Source: Desulfobulbus sp. (GTDB lineage Bacteria > Desulfobacterota > Desulfobulbia > Desulfobulbales > Desulfobulbaceae). Taken from it: DNA of 52,695 bases. The notes beneath the pieces are model-generated. The model saw only the letters and a program-made list of their open reading frames with translations. It was not told the origin of the DNA and did no database searches. Every line of letters begins with the position of its first letter. Position 1 is the first letter of the stretch. Of this stretch, positions 35,513-45,230 are shown in pieces. Position numbers and translations under genes: made by a program. The stretch lies in assembly GCA_009780825.1 (NCBI GenBank), contig WQZH01000007.1:1-52695 (forward strand), in the 5' to 3' direction.

Positions 35513-36325
35513 TCACACGATATAGAAAACTGAAGGTAAGGTTCCGAGGGATGGATTGCGCTGAATGGTATGCTTTTCCTTCAGTATTTTCCGGATCTCG
35601 GAGTTCGGGTCGTTGAGATTGCCAAAGACGAGCGCCTTGCTATCGCCGACAGCCTCGACACAGACCGGCAGTTTACCGGCCTGGACCAGTTCCACGCAGA
35701 AATTGCATTTTTCCACGACACCGCGCGTTCGGGTGGGATAATCGTGGTTGATGTGCTCAATGAACGGCCGGGGATCGCGCCAGTTGAAGCTGCGGCTGCC
35801 GTAAGGGCAGGCCGCCATACAGAAACGGCAGCCGATGCACCGATGATAATCCATGCCGACGATGCCATCGTCATACCGGAAGGTCGCCTTGGTCGGACAG
35901 GCACGAACACAGGGCGGGTTGTCGCAGTGGTTGCACATGAGCGGCAACTTTTTGGTGGCGCTCTCTTCGTTCTGATACAGATTGGCCTGTTCCGGAAAGG
36001 CATTTTCGAAATTGGTCATCCAAATCCATTTGATCTCGTCGCGCTTATCAGGAAAGTGCGGCACATTGTGCGTCTGATGGCAGGCATGGACCGCTTTTTC
36101 GCCCAGACTCGGATCCTGATGAAATTTTTTGATGTCGATCACCATGCCGTACCGGGTAGCGCCGGGCTTTGCCAAAGCAGCCTGTTCCGTATCATGGCTT
36201 TCACCGGCACTGGCTTGCGCCACACCGGCCCCGGTAACAAGACGATCGACTACCGCAGTTCCGCCAAGGCCCGCCAAGGTGGTAAGGCCGGCTACCTTGA
36301 GGAAATTTCTTCTGTTGGTATCCAT
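35513..36325 (-). CDS. dsrO: DsrO, periplasmic ferredoxin-like subunit
   Basis: 270 residues from ATG at 36325, with GGAGG 11 bp before; an upstream in-frame GTG lies before that site. Twin-arginine signal RRNFLKVAGL shows Tat export folded with clusters. Several [4Fe-4S] motifs of the NrfC type are visible, e.g. CNHCDNPPCVRACPTKA, CIGCRFCMAACPYG and a late CNFC. Passes electrons between DsrJ and DsrP. Confidence 0.95.
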   Translation of the reverse strand: MDTNRRNFLKVAGLTTLAGLGGTAVVDRLVTGAGVAQASAGESHDTEQAALAKPGATRYGMVIDIKKFHQDPSLGEKAVHACHQTHNVPHFPDKRDEIKWIWMTNFENAFPEQANLYQNEESATKKLPLMCNHCDNPPCVRACPTKATFRYDDGIVGMDYHRCIGCRFCMAACPYGSRSFNWRDPRPFIEHINHDYPTRTRGVVEKCNFCVELVQAGKLPVCVEAVGDSKALVFGNLNDPNSEIRKILKEKHTIQRNPSLGTLPSVFYIV

Positions 36326-36348
36326 TTGTTTTTTTCCTCCTTCGCCGT

Positions 36349-36720
36349 TCACTCAACAGGGGCCAGGTGGCAGTCCCAGCAATAGGGACGAACCGATGCG
36401 TAGGTATGACACGTGTCACAGAACTGCTTTTTGCTGGTGTGGCATTTCATGCAGTTCAGCATCAGGCTCTTCGGGTATTTTTTGCCGTCCACCGTTATTG
36501 CTGCACGCTGACCATCCCTTAGTACCTCGTCGCGCCAAACGTTCAACAGCTGCATGTGTTTGGCGCGGATCTCGGCTACCGGCAGCACACAGGATTTGGC
36601 ATCCTTGGGCAACACAGGTTGGGGTGGTTCGGTCCCTCCGCCGCGGTTGTACCAAATGGGTATGGTAATAAACAGGACGAAAATGATCAGTCCCGGGATT
36701 ATCTTACCGCTGTCATACAT
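36349..36720 (-). CDS. dsrJ: DsrJ, triheme cytochrome c
   Basis: 123 residues. An uncleaved N-terminal membrane segment (about 8-25) anchors it facing the periplasm. Three CxxCH haem sites lie near the C-terminus: CMKCH, CDTCH and CWDCH. AGGAAGGGAGGAAG precedes the ATG. Between dsrK and dsrO as in other sulfate reducers. Confidence 0.96.
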   Translation of the reverse strand: MYDSGKIIPGLIIFVLFITIPIWYNRGGGTEPPQPVLPKDAKSCVLPVAEIRAKHMQLLNVWRDEVLRDGQRAAITVDGKKYPKSLMLNCMKCHTSKKQFCDTCHTYASVRPYCWDCHLAPVE

Positions 36721-36747
36721 CGCTCTTCCTCCCTTCCTGCGGGTCAG

Positions 36748-38379
36748 TTAAACCAAGGTCCTGAGCCCTTCGGTCAGGTCTTGTCGTTGTTCACCATCGA
36801 TCACCAATGCGTTACCGACAAGCTCACTCAAACCGGCGACCTGAACCTCGGGCACCCAGTAATTCATGAGGGTTGTCAGGGTTGCCCTGTCGATCGCGCA
36901 TACGCAGCCCAGCGTGTTGACGCCATGCTTTTCGTGGACGTAGCGGACGGCGTTGGCCCGCGGGAGCCCCGAGCGCATGCGCAACTCCATGATTTCGTCG
37001 GTGTTGAGCGCCGTTCCCGAGCCGCAACAGAAGGTCTGCTCGCGAATGGTGTTGGGCGGCATCTCAAACCAGTTTTCAACCACATTATCAAGAATATAGC
37101 GCGGTTCCTCCAACAGGCCCATGGCGCGCGAGGTGTTGCAGGAATCGTGGAAGGTCGCGACAACATGCGCGTTACGGCTCTTGTCGAGCGTAATCTTGTT
37201 GTTCTTGATGAGGTCGGCGGTGAATTCGGAGATGTGAATCATCTTGGTGGAGGCGGCCTGCTCGAACACCGTGCCGGTGAGCGGGGAGCGCGGGATCTCA
37301 AGGAAGTCGGCCGGCCCGTTCATGGTGTCCATGTACTGATGGAGAACGCGCCACATGTGACCGCATTCGCCGCCCAGGATCCAGCGGACGCCGAGCCGTT
37401 TGGCCTCGGCATACATCTTGCCGTTGAGCTTCTTCATCATCTCGTTGGAGGTGAAGAGGCCGAAGTTGCCGCCTTCGGAGGCATAGGTGGACCAGGTGTA
37501 ATCCAAACCGATGGCCTCAAACAGCAGCAGATACCCCATACAGGTGAAGATGCCGGGCTCCGCAAAGACATCGGCCGAAGGGGTGATGAACAGCACCTCG
37601 GCGCCCTTGCGGTTAAAGGTCGGGTTGACCCGGATGCCGGTCAGATTCTCAATGTCGTCGCAGAGAAATTCGACGTTGCCCTTGAAGGCTTGCGGCGTCA
37701 GACCCATGTGGTTGCCGGTCCGGTTGGAGTTGGAAACCGGTTCCATGGCCCAGTTGATCCCCACGCCCACCATGTGGAGCAACTCGCGGAGCATCATGGT
37801 GATCTCTGCGGTGTCGATGCCGTAGGGGCAGAAGACCGAGCAGCGCCGGCACTCCGTGCATTGGTAGGCATACATGAACCATTCCTTGAGCACGCCTACG
37901 GTCATCTCGCGGCCGCCGACCATTTTGCCCAGAATCTTGCCGGCCCGGGTGAACTCCTGGCGATACACGGAGCGCAGCAGTTCGGCCCGCAGTACAGGCA
38001 TGTTTTTCGGGTCGCCGGTGCCAAGGAAAAAGTGGCACTTATCGGCGCAGGCACCGCAACGAACACAGCAGTCCATGAATATCTTCAGGGAACGGAAACG
38101 GTCGAGCCGGTCCGCCAGGCCCTGGAGAATGATCTCCTTCCAATTTTCGGGAAGTTTCCAATCGTCGTCCTCGGGGCTCCATTCACGGGCATTGGGAAAA
38201 CTGACGCCCTTTTGGCTGTCCAGATATCTGATGACTTCAGCCTTGGCCGGGTAGGCATAATTTCCGGGCTTGAATACGGCAGGTACATCCATCCAGCTCT
38301 TGGTCGGGATGGAGCCCGTCATCAGTGAAGGTCCCTCGGCAACGCTCCGTGCCAGCTTATCTACCTTTACTACTGCCAT
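36748..38379 (-). CDS. dsrK: DsrK, HdrD-like catalytic Fe-S subunit
   Basis: Cytoplasmic subunit with two [4Fe-4S] ferredoxin motifs (CVRCGACADKCHFF near 115 and CTECRRCSVFCPYG near 180) and CCG-type residues binding the special catalytic cluster (FHDSCNTSRAMG and TFCCGSG near 395-430). 543 residues. Thought to act on the DsrC trisulfide, as HdrD does on heterodisulfide. Confidence 0.97.
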   Translation of the reverse strand: MAVVKVDKLARSVAEGPSLMTGSIPTKSWMDVPAVFKPGNYAYPAKAEVIRYLDSQKGVSFPNAREWSPEDDDWKLPENWKEIILQGLADRLDRFRSLKIFMDCCVRCGACADKCHFFLGTGDPKNMPVLRAELLRSVYRQEFTRAGKILGKMVGGREMTVGVLKEWFMYAYQCTECRRCSVFCPYGIDTAEITMMLRELLHMVGVGINWAMEPVSNSNRTGNHMGLTPQAFKGNVEFLCDDIENLTGIRVNPTFNRKGAEVLFITPSADVFAEPGIFTCMGYLLLFEAIGLDYTWSTYASEGGNFGLFTSNEMMKKLNGKMYAEAKRLGVRWILGGECGHMWRVLHQYMDTMNGPADFLEIPRSPLTGTVFEQAASTKMIHISEFTADLIKNNKITLDKSRNAHVVATFHDSCNTSRAMGLLEEPRYILDNVVENWFEMPPNTIREQTFCCGSGTALNTDEIMELRMRSGLPRANAVRYVHEKHGVNTLGCVCAIDRATLTTLMNYWVPEVQVAGLSELVGNALVIDGEQRQDLTEGLRTLV

Positions 38380-38417
38380 TGCTCTGTCTTTATCCTCTAA
38401 TTATCCAGCGTTAGTCA

Positions 38418-39431
38418 TTAGCCTTGCGATGGCAATTCTTTCTCAACGGGAATGCCCTGCTCGACCATATCTTCACGGAACTCGTCCTCATAGGCAGCGT
38501 AGGAGTGCGGCTTGATTTCCGGGTTCCAGGGGTTGATATGGCGCTTCATCCTGGAATTGTTTGCCAGGTTCCGGGTCGGGCTGAGGAAGATGCCGCCCAT
38601 ATGCATAAGCTTGCTGAAGGGAAAGTACGCAAGCAGAGTGCACACTAAAAAGAGATGGGTATAGAAGAGTGGACTGATCTTGTCGACGATGGTCGGTGAA
38701 AAGGTGACCAGGCCCACCGCCAACTGCTTGACGGCGTTGATGTCCATGTCGGCCCGGATATAAAAGCGCATCAGGATGCCGGTCAACACGATGCCCAGGA
38801 TCAGGAAGAGCGGGAAATAGTCGTTCACCAGGGAGATGTAGCGTACCTGCGGATTGACCAGACGGCGACCGAACAGGAAGAGCAGGGCGAGCACGATGGT
38901 CACGTCTGTCATATACATGGTCGGCGCGCCGATCTGCAGGAGCGAGTCGCCGATCTCCACAAAGGACACCACCCACGGCACCGGGTCGAGGAACAGCCGC
39001 ATGTGGCGGATGATGATCACCAGGAAGCTGTAATGAAACAGAATGCCGAAAAGCCACAACCACTTGCTGGACTCATAGGTCAGTTTCGGCCCGGCGTAGA
39101 CGGTCGCCTTGGTGTTGCGCCAGAGTGAGCGAAAGAGCACAATTTCAAGAAACATCCTGGCCACGACCTGGGCGACATTGACCGGAGCCTCGAGTTTGTC
39201 GTGCTTGATCCAGGGCAGCGAATACCCCTGGCCGCAGGTGGTGGGAATTTTGAATGGAACAGGCGACTTGCCCCACCGGATGACCCGGTAGCAAAAACCG
39301 CCTAGGAACAGCGCCATGGCCAAATACGGAATGACAACACCAAAAAGGTATTGCATTCCCGGTATCTGCACCAGTATCAGCGCACACAACACCAGGGCAA
39401 TGACTGCCGCCAAAGGGAAGGCGTACTTCAT
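38418..39431 (-). CDS. dsrM: DsrM, NarI-type cytochrome b subunit
   Basis: 337 residues with about six membrane helices between residues 5 and 280 and His residues for two b haems (for example FHYSFLVIIIRHMR). The soluble C-terminal tail from about 285 is charged. First gene of dsrMKJOP, 38 bp before dsrK; dsrAB and dsrC are elsewhere. Confidence 0.96.
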   Translation of the reverse strand: MKYAFPLAAVIALVLCALILVQIPGMQYLFGVVIPYLAMALFLGGFCYRVIRWGKSPVPFKIPTTCGQGYSLPWIKHDKLEAPVNVAQVVARMFLEIVLFRSLWRNTKATVYAGPKLTYESSKWLWLFGILFHYSFLVIIIRHMRLFLDPVPWVVSFVEIGDSLLQIGAPTMYMTDVTIVLALLFLFGRRLVNPQVRYISLVNDYFPLFLILGIVLTGILMRFYIRADMDINAVKQLAVGLVTFSPTIVDKISPLFYTHLFLVCTLLAYFPFSKLMHMGGIFLSPTRNLANNSRMKRHINPWNPEIKPHSYAAYEDEFREDMVEQGIPVEKELPSQG

Positions 39432-39537
39432 CGATCACTCCTTCGCATTCAGATTAACTGTAATTTGTAAAAATTACGATAAAAGCCGGAGGTACGCTCC
39501 TGTCCTGTTCTGAAGCTCTCCAGCGAATCACACGCAT

Positions 39538-40077
39538 TCACGGTTCAATTTTGGCGGCGACACCCCGCTGCTCCCTCCGCAGGAGGGCGGATGGGCAGGC
39601 TGCATCGGTGAGGATGGCGCTGCCGCTTTTCAACTCGCGGACCCGGTTGCGATACAACTGTTCCCGGCATTCGCTATAGATATTGAAAGCCATCAGTCCC
39701 ATCTGGTCAATCCTGCAATCCAAGGCATCCAGTTTGCCTAACAGCGGCTGCATGTTCTTGTCGCCGGAAAATACCTGCTTCACTACCCATTTCAGCTCCA
39801 AGAAAGGAGCGACAGCCTGCGCCGGGGTGAAATCCTGAACCGCCCTGATCCGAACCACCTGATCTAGTGGCTTGCCAAAGGCCTGAATATCGGCATCGGC
39901 CTGCAGCAATTCGAGCAAAGCAGTCAGTCCCGCGGTGATATTGCTGCCTACCGGGTTGGCGAACGGATCCTTGGCGCTTTTGAAAAAACCGGGAGCGGTG
40001 TAACTGTCAAGAGTTCGTTCAATCCACAGGGACAGGATCTCTTTCTTTTTGCTGGTTAGCGCTTCGGTAATTTCCAT
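39538..40077 (-). CDS. RsbRD N-terminal-domain protein upstream of dsrM
   Basis: 179 residues of helical sequence (LWIERTLDSYTAPGFF, FLELKWVVKQVF) like the RsbRD/RsbR sensor N-terminal domain; the STAS output domain is absent. Genes of this kind lie beside dsrMKJOP in other sulfate reducers, so a role in sensing or assembly for the Dsr complex is plausible but not shown. It precedes dsrM by 106 bp on the same strand. A 13-bp palindrome lies upstream. Confidence 0.8.
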   Translation of the reverse strand: MEITEALTSKKKEILSLWIERTLDSYTAPGFFKSAKDPFANPVGSNITAGLTALLELLQADADIQAFGKPLDQVVRIRAVQDFTPAQAVAPFLELKWVVKQVFSGDKNMQPLLGKLDALDCRIDQMGLMAFNIYSECREQLYRNRVRELKSGSAILTDAACPSALLRREQRGVAAKIEP

Positions 40078-40172
40078 TGTCCACGATCATGGCCACCGCG
40101 ACGCCCCGGAGCGAAACGGCCAATGCAATTCTGTTCGTATATCAGTCAACTCCGCCCATGGACGAAAATGAA

Positions 40173-40185
40173 TGATGATTCATCA
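40173..40185. promoter_or_regulatory. Palindrome upstream of the RsbRD-dsr genes
   Basis: TGATGATTCATCA is a perfect 6+1+6 palindrome 95 bp before the RsbRD gene start, in a 155-bp A/T-rich interval. A candidate operator for the dsr operon. Confidence 0.35.
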
Positions 40186-40232
40186 CGCATTGAATGCTCT
40201 AGCATGATTACTGATTTGTTTCAAGATAAAAG

Positions 40233-42377
40233 TTAGTGGACCGTCCCGACCGCTTCCCCGCTGGAGCGCCATTCTTTCAACAGAAAAATAGCCACTTGGA
40301 TATAGGGATCGGTGGTCACCAGCTTGTCAATCTTCTGCTCCGAGACGGTCTGCGTATCCTCGTCGTCGCCCTCCTGCATCAGACCTGCGGCTTTGGCCTC
40401 CTTGCGGGCGGCTTTGATCTCTTCCCGGTCTTTCCACATGGGGTTGAGGGCAACGGTCACGGTGGTCTGCTTGACCCGAGCCTTGGTTTTTTGCATTTCT
40501 TCCTTGATCTTCTTGAAGGCGGCGCTGTTTTCGACCCATTGTTTTCCTGCCAGCCACATCTGGTCCCGGGGCAATCGGTCTCCCTGCCACCGGACATAAT
40601 CCACCTTGCCCACCTGGTCCCACGGCAAGGAATAATCCATGTATTTTTCGCCTGTTTCCAGGTAGTCGAAGAGCGAAGGCACGGTCAGGTCTGGCTCGAC
40701 GCCTTTGTACTGAGTGGAACCGCCGTTGATCCGGTAGAATTTCTGGATGGTGAGCTTCAATGCCCCGAGATCGTCATAGTCCTGGAGATGCAGGAGCGGC
40801 AGGTTTTTGTTCATGTCCATCATTGCCTGTACCGTTCCCTTGCCGTGGGTGTGCTCGCTGCCGATAATAAAGGCCCGACCGTAATCCTGAAGGGCGGCGG
40901 CAACGATTTCCGAGGCAGAGGCGCTGAACTGGTTGACCAGGATGATCAGCGGCCCGCTGTAGGCGACATCGTGGGCATCGTTATCGAGAATCCGGACGGA
41001 TCCTTGCGAATCCTTGACCTGCACAATCGGACCACCGGGCAGGAACAGCCCTGAAATCTGCACAGCGTCGGCCAGGGCGCCGCCGCCGTTATTGCGCAGA
41101 TCAATGATAAGACCGTTGATTTTCTGCCGTTTCAGTTTGACCAGTTCGGCCAGGGTGTCGTCGCTGACATTGCGGCTCTCCTTGCCCCGGCTCTGGGCCG
41201 CGAAATCTCTGTAAAAGCTGGGGATACGCAGATAGCCGATGGCGGTTTTACCGTTTTTGACCACCGTGGACTTGGCATAGGTTTCCTCGATGCGGACCAC
41301 ATCGCGGATGATGGGAATGACCCGCTTGGTCCCGTCGGGCTTCTGCACGGTCAGGCGGACCTCGGTCCCTTTGGGGCCCCGGATGAGGCTGACCGCTTCC
41401 CGGATGCGCATTTCGGCGATATCCGCCGGCTCGCCGTTTTTCTCGGCTACGGCTAGAATCGTGTCCTCGGCCTGGAGCTGTCCCTGCTTTTCGGCCGCGC
41501 TGCCGGGAATGATCCGCATGACCTTGATCAGCCCCTCGTCCTCCCGCAGCAGGGCGCCGATGCCTTCGAGGGAGCCGCTCATGTGGATATCGAAATCTTC
41601 CTTGGAAGTGGGAGCCATGTAATCAGTGTGGGGATCAAAGGCCCTCGCCACCGCATCAAAATAGCGGTCATAATGATCTTGACGGGACTGATGCATCAGC
41701 CGGCTCAAGGCGCGATGGACGGATTCGCGTACTTTTTTGGTCGCTTCCTGCATCTCTGCCGGATGCTGTTGGGGATGGATGTTTTTCAGAATTTCAGGTT
41801 GTTGCTTGCCCTTTGCCTCCAGCAAATCGAAGTAGGCTTCCAGGATCTGCATTTTCAGGGACAGGCGCCAGCGTTCCTTCAATTCGTCAATATTTTTGGC
41901 AACCTCCAGCTTTTTGGGATCTATTTCAAGCGATTCGTTCAGGTCAATGTCGAACCCTCGATCCAGGATCGGATCGATCATGTCGTTCACCTGGCTGACC
42001 CGGTCGTTGAGCAGAGTCATGCCGGCATCGGCCAACACGGCCTTGCCTCTTCTCAGATCCTCGCCGATATGATCGGCAAAGGCTTGGAGCTGCTTGGCGT
42101 CGGCTTGGAGCAGAAACCGTTTCCTCGGATCAAGCTGCTTGAGGTACAGATCAAAAGCCCGGCGGGACAGATCGCCGTCCAGCGGATGATGACTGAAATG
42201 CTGGGCCGGAAGCTGCTGGCTGAGCATCTGGGCGATCACTTGATTGCGGTTGGCGTTGAATTCTTCAGGGACAGCTTTTTTGGCCTGACTCTGAGGAATC
42301 AGGAACAAGGGAAGCAGGAAGAAGATGGCGGTGAAGAGCCATGAACGCCGGGCGGAAAGTCGGATGGGGAGTGTCAT
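40233..42377 (-). CDS. prc: Tail-specific (carboxy-terminal processing) protease
   Basis: Periplasmic Ser/Lys protease. 714 residues: signal peptide about 1-32, an N-terminal helical region to about 240, a PDZ domain near 250-340 (GIGALLREDEGLIKVMRI) and a tail-specific protease domain. Catalytic Ser is in NQFSASASEIVAAAL, and the Lys in HTHGKGTVQ. The DUF3340-like C-terminal region is present. Starts 78 bp after yedF. Confidence 0.95.
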   Translation of the reverse strand: MTLPIRLSARRSWLFTAIFFLLPLFLIPQSQAKKAVPEEFNANRNQVIAQMLSQQLPAQHFSHHPLDGDLSRRAFDLYLKQLDPRKRFLLQADAKQLQAFADHIGEDLRRGKAVLADAGMTLLNDRVSQVNDMIDPILDRGFDIDLNESLEIDPKKLEVAKNIDELKERWRLSLKMQILEAYFDLLEAKGKQQPEILKNIHPQQHPAEMQEATKKVRESVHRALSRLMHQSRQDHYDRYFDAVARAFDPHTDYMAPTSKEDFDIHMSGSLEGIGALLREDEGLIKVMRIIPGSAAEKQGQLQAEDTILAVAEKNGEPADIAEMRIREAVSLIRGPKGTEVRLTVQKPDGTKRVIPIIRDVVRIEETYAKSTVVKNGKTAIGYLRIPSFYRDFAAQSRGKESRNVSDDTLAELVKLKRQKINGLIIDLRNNGGGALADAVQISGLFLPGGPIVQVKDSQGSVRILDNDAHDVAYSGPLIILVNQFSASASEIVAAALQDYGRAFIIGSEHTHGKGTVQAMMDMNKNLPLLHLQDYDDLGALKLTIQKFYRINGGSTQYKGVEPDLTVPSLFDYLETGEKYMDYSLPWDQVGKVDYVRWQGDRLPRDQMWLAGKQWVENSAAFKKIKEEMQKTKARVKQTTVTVALNPMWKDREEIKAARKEAKAAGLMQEGDDEDTQTVSEQKIDKLVTTDPYIQVAIFLLKEWRSSGEAVGTVH

Positions 42378-42455
42378 AACGGTTGGCGGGTCAATCCGAA
42401 AGGTAGAAGGAGACCATCAGGCGGCTAAGGGGTCTGAGGACGGTTGATCGGAACA

Positions 42456-43067
42456 TCAAAAAGGGCTGACAAGTTTGTCGGCGCTGGCCATGGCATCCAT
42501 TATCGCATACATATTGGAGATCTGGCCGACCTGCATGGCTGTTTTCAATTGAAAGAAATCCAGGCAAGCGGCGCAGGCGAGGATCTCCACCCCCTGGTTT
42601 TGCAACTCCCTGAGGGCGTCGAGAGCCCCGGAGGAGGAGGCTACCAGTTTGACGCCGCTGTTGTAGAAGAGAATTTTGTCCGGCAGCGGTTTGATTTCCT
42701 TGATGGTTTGGATATACGTCTGCAGCAGTGCCCATCCCAGTTCCTCGCTCCCCCGGCCCATGGAGTCGGAGGAAATGACGTACACCAGTCGGGGCGCCGC
42801 CGGGGTATCGCAACAGCAGCCGGTCTCGTCGGTTTGTGTCATCGGTTTGCCGGTTATCGCGACGGAGATGACAAAACCGCCGTCGGGCCGGTCGGCAATG
42901 ATTGCCGTGTGCCCCTGGCTCCGGGCGAAACGGAGAACATTGTCCTTTGCCGCCTCATTGTCGGTCAGGACCTCAATCCGGCTGGCTCCTCGCTCAAGAG
43001 CATCCTTGACGCGCAGGACCGGCTGAGGGCAGGGAAGGCCCTTGCAATCGAGTGTGATGAGGGACAT
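42456..43067 (-). CDS. yedF: YedF family sulfurtransferase-like selenium metabolism protein
   Basis: 203 residues from ATG at 43067, with AAAGGAGT before it (the frame is open further upstream). A TusA/SirA-like domain with LDCKGLPCPQPVL about residues 1-75 is followed by a DsrE-like domain with an ACAACLDFF motif. Commonly linked to selenium metabolism; exact role unknown. Also carries CCCD near residue 85. Confidence 0.93.
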   Translation of the reverse strand: MSLITLDCKGLPCPQPVLRVKDALERGASRIEVLTDNEAAKDNVLRFARSQGHTAIIADRPDGGFVISVAITGKPMTQTDETGCCCDTPAAPRLVYVISSDSMGRGSEELGWALLQTYIQTIKEIKPLPDKILFYNSGVKLVASSSGALDALRELQNQGVEILACAACLDFFQLKTAMQVGQISNMYAIMDAMASADKLVSPF

Positions 43068-43117
43068 GAACAACTCCTTTTCCGCCCCGTTACGGATCTG
43101 CTGCTGATGAGACATCT

Positions 43118-44038
43118 CTACAAAATGATTTCCTGCCGTTCGCGGGCAAAAAAGATCTGCATGGAGCCATGTTCGGCTGTGCAGTAGATGCTGGCCAGTT
43201 GATCGAGTTGATCGTCACGGCGTTCCGGGTCGTGATGGAACAGGGCCAATTGTTTGACCTTCGCCCGTTTGGCGGCGGCAATGGCATCTTCGATCGGGGT
43301 GTGTCCCCAGCCGATCTTGCCCTGTTCGTACTCTTGCCGGGTATACTGGGCATCATGCACCAGCAGGTCGGCCCCCATGAAAAAATCTTCCAGCACCTGG
43401 TTCTGTTCCCGGGCCGCTTCCTGACCTTCCTGTGCCATCAATTCGTCGTAGTCGGGGTGAGCGGGGTCGGTGACAAAGAGGTTGCGGAACGGTTCGGCAT
43501 CGTATGCGGTGCAGAAGACGGCGCCGCGAAAGCAGAAGCGGTAACCCAAAGTGATGATTGGGTGGTTGATGATCGTGGTCGACAGGGTAATGCCGTCGCC
43601 AAGGTCGAGAAGCGGCTCCTCTTTGAGCCGCAGATATTCGATATTGCCAGCCAGATCGCCCATGTTGACAGGAAAATAACGATACTTCATCTGCCCGCCG
43701 ACAATAGCCTCCAGCGGCTCATCCTCATAGGTCACCGGGCCGAAGACCTTGAGGCGGGTACTGGGAATATAAGCGGGTACGAAGAAGGGAAATCCCATGA
43801 TATGGTCCCAATGGGTGTGGGATAGATAGATTTCGGTGGAAATCGGTCCGTTGGGCTGGTCGTTGGCCAGCATGTCGAGGGCGAGTTCGCGGATTCCGGA
43901 GCCGGCGTCAATGATGATATGCCGGTTGACCTCCGGAAAGCGGAGTTCAATGCAGGCAGTGTTGCCGCCGTATTTTACGGTGTGCGGGCCCGGACAGGGA
44001 ATTGAGCCGCGCACTCCCCAAAATTTGACGTGAATCAT
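43118..44038 (-). CDS. MBL-fold metal-dependent hydrolase
   Basis: 306 residues of the metallo-beta-lactamase fold. The metal site is HTHWDH near residue 75, then AYDAE, HDAQY and HHDP near 270. GVRGSIPCPGP is a typical start for this subgroup, which includes phosphodiesterase- and RNase Z-like proteins. GGGAGG lies directly before the ATG. Substrate unknown. Confidence 0.92.
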   Translation of the reverse strand: MIHVKFWGVRGSIPCPGPHTVKYGGNTACIELRFPEVNRHIIIDAGSGIRELALDMLANDQPNGPISTEIYLSHTHWDHIMGFPFFVPAYIPSTRLKVFGPVTYEDEPLEAIVGGQMKYRYFPVNMGDLAGNIEYLRLKEEPLLDLGDGITLSTTIINHPIITLGYRFCFRGAVFCTAYDAEPFRNLFVTDPAHPDYDELMAQEGQEAAREQNQVLEDFFMGADLLVHDAQYTRQEYEQGKIGWGHTPIEDAIAAAKRAKVKQLALFHHDPERRDDQLDQLASIYCTAEHGSMQIFFARERQEIIL

Positions 44039-44073
44039 CCTCCCCCCTTGTTCGCTGCGTTGAATCGTGCTGT

Positions 44074-44931
44074 TCAGATCTGGAGAAAAATTTCCGCCTT
44101 CCGGATCTCCGCGTCAACGATCTCAGAAAGGCTGACCACAGCAGACCACTCCAAGCCGCATAATTCAAGTAGAGTTACCAATTGTTCCTCATCGGGATAG
44201 CGGTTGCCGGCATAGCCGATATCAAACAGGCAGATGTAGAAATCGGCCAAGGCCACTGTAGCCACCAATCCTTGATGCTCTGGTGCCGCCTGTTTTGGCG
44301 TGTGGTGGTGGCAGATGGCATCGGTGATCACCGGGTTGAGTTTCCACGTTGCAGCAATTAACTGGCCGACTTCTTCGTGGTTGATCTCCAGGTACTGCGT
44401 TTCCATGCGGATCAAGGGTTCCTGCATGTTTCTTGCACGGGCCAATACGTCGATGTATTCGTCTCCGAACGGTATCTTGCCGAGATCGTGGAGCAATCCG
44501 GCAACAAAATATTCTCCCTGTTCCGCCAGTTGCAGGCCGCGTTCGGCGGCGAGCAGTTTGGCCATGACGCCGACCCCAATGGAATGCGCCCAGAAATCCT
44601 TGATCGGCAATGCCTTGGATTTATTGATCTGGCCGACACAGCGAATGGCCGCGGTCGACAGAGCCAGGTTCTTCACCGTGTTCAGCCCCAGCATGACGAT
44701 GGCACGGGTCAGCGAAGTAACCTTGTTGAGCAGGGAATAATAGGCGGAATTGATCAGCTTGAGAACTTGGCCGGTCAGTACAGGATCAAGGGAAATGACC
44801 TTGTTGAGATCGTTGGGAGAGGTATCGGGTCGACTGCAAATTTCGAGAACTTTACCAACCGTGGTGGATAGGCTCGGCATTTTGTCAACAAATGCACGGA
44901 TCTTGTTCAGGTTTGTCTTCCGTTCGTTCAT
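44074..44931 (-). CDS. HDOD domain protein
   Basis: 285 residues from ATG at 44931; an in-frame GTG at 44946 is an alternative. An HDOD domain covers about 15-210 (MPSLSTTVGKVLEIC, VLTGQVLKLINSAYYS, ARAIVMLG-type TRAIVMLGL, GLLHDLGKIPFG). HDOD proteins signal in motility, stress or cyclic nucleotide networks; no GGDEF, EAL or receiver domain is attached here. Confidence 0.9.
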   Translation of the reverse strand: MNERKTNLNKIRAFVDKMPSLSTTVGKVLEICSRPDTSPNDLNKVISLDPVLTGQVLKLINSAYYSLLNKVTSLTRAIVMLGLNTVKNLALSTAAIRCVGQINKSKALPIKDFWAHSIGVGVMAKLLAAERGLQLAEQGEYFVAGLLHDLGKIPFGDEYIDVLARARNMQEPLIRMETQYLEINHEEVGQLIAATWKLNPVITDAICHHHTPKQAAPEHQGLVATVALADFYICLFDIGYAGNRYPDEEQLVTLLELCGLEWSAVVSLSEIVDAEIRKAEIFLQI

Positions 44932-45041
44932 CAGGACGACACACAAAGGGAAAAAGAGCCCAGAATACCAGGAGATTATTCAATATAATAAATGAAGGCG
45001 ATGGGCAGGTCAAGCAGAGGGTATTGTTTTTACCAGGTTGA

Positions 45042-45230
45042 CTAGCACCCGTGTTTTTTGAGAAAATCCCGGATCACTTCATCCATGATCTGCAGCGGCT
45101 TCTGTCCTGTTTCGTTGACCCGGAGCCACAGGCAGCGCTGGAAGGCACGATGCAGATCGACTGGCACCAGAAGTTTCAATTCGGCCAACAACGGCTGATT
45201 TGATTCAAGAGGCTGAGGCAAGTCGACCAT
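45042..45230 (-). CDS. Small uncharacterised protein overlapping hisA
   Basis: 62 residues from ATG at 45230, inside the 3' end of hisA by 26 bp. Sequence such as LLVPVDLHRAFQRCLWLR and IMDEVIRDFLKKHGC is helical and protein-like, weakly like a ribbon-helix-helix. No clear ribosome site. Function unknown. Confidence 0.5.
   Translation of the reverse strand: MVDLPQPLESNQPLLAELKLLVPVDLHRAFQRCLWLRVNETGQKPLQIMDEVIRDFLKKHGC

Noticed and set aside
36556..38328. 590-codon plus-strand ORF antisense to dsrK
   Set aside because: Shadow of dsrK and dsrJ; no motif of its own.
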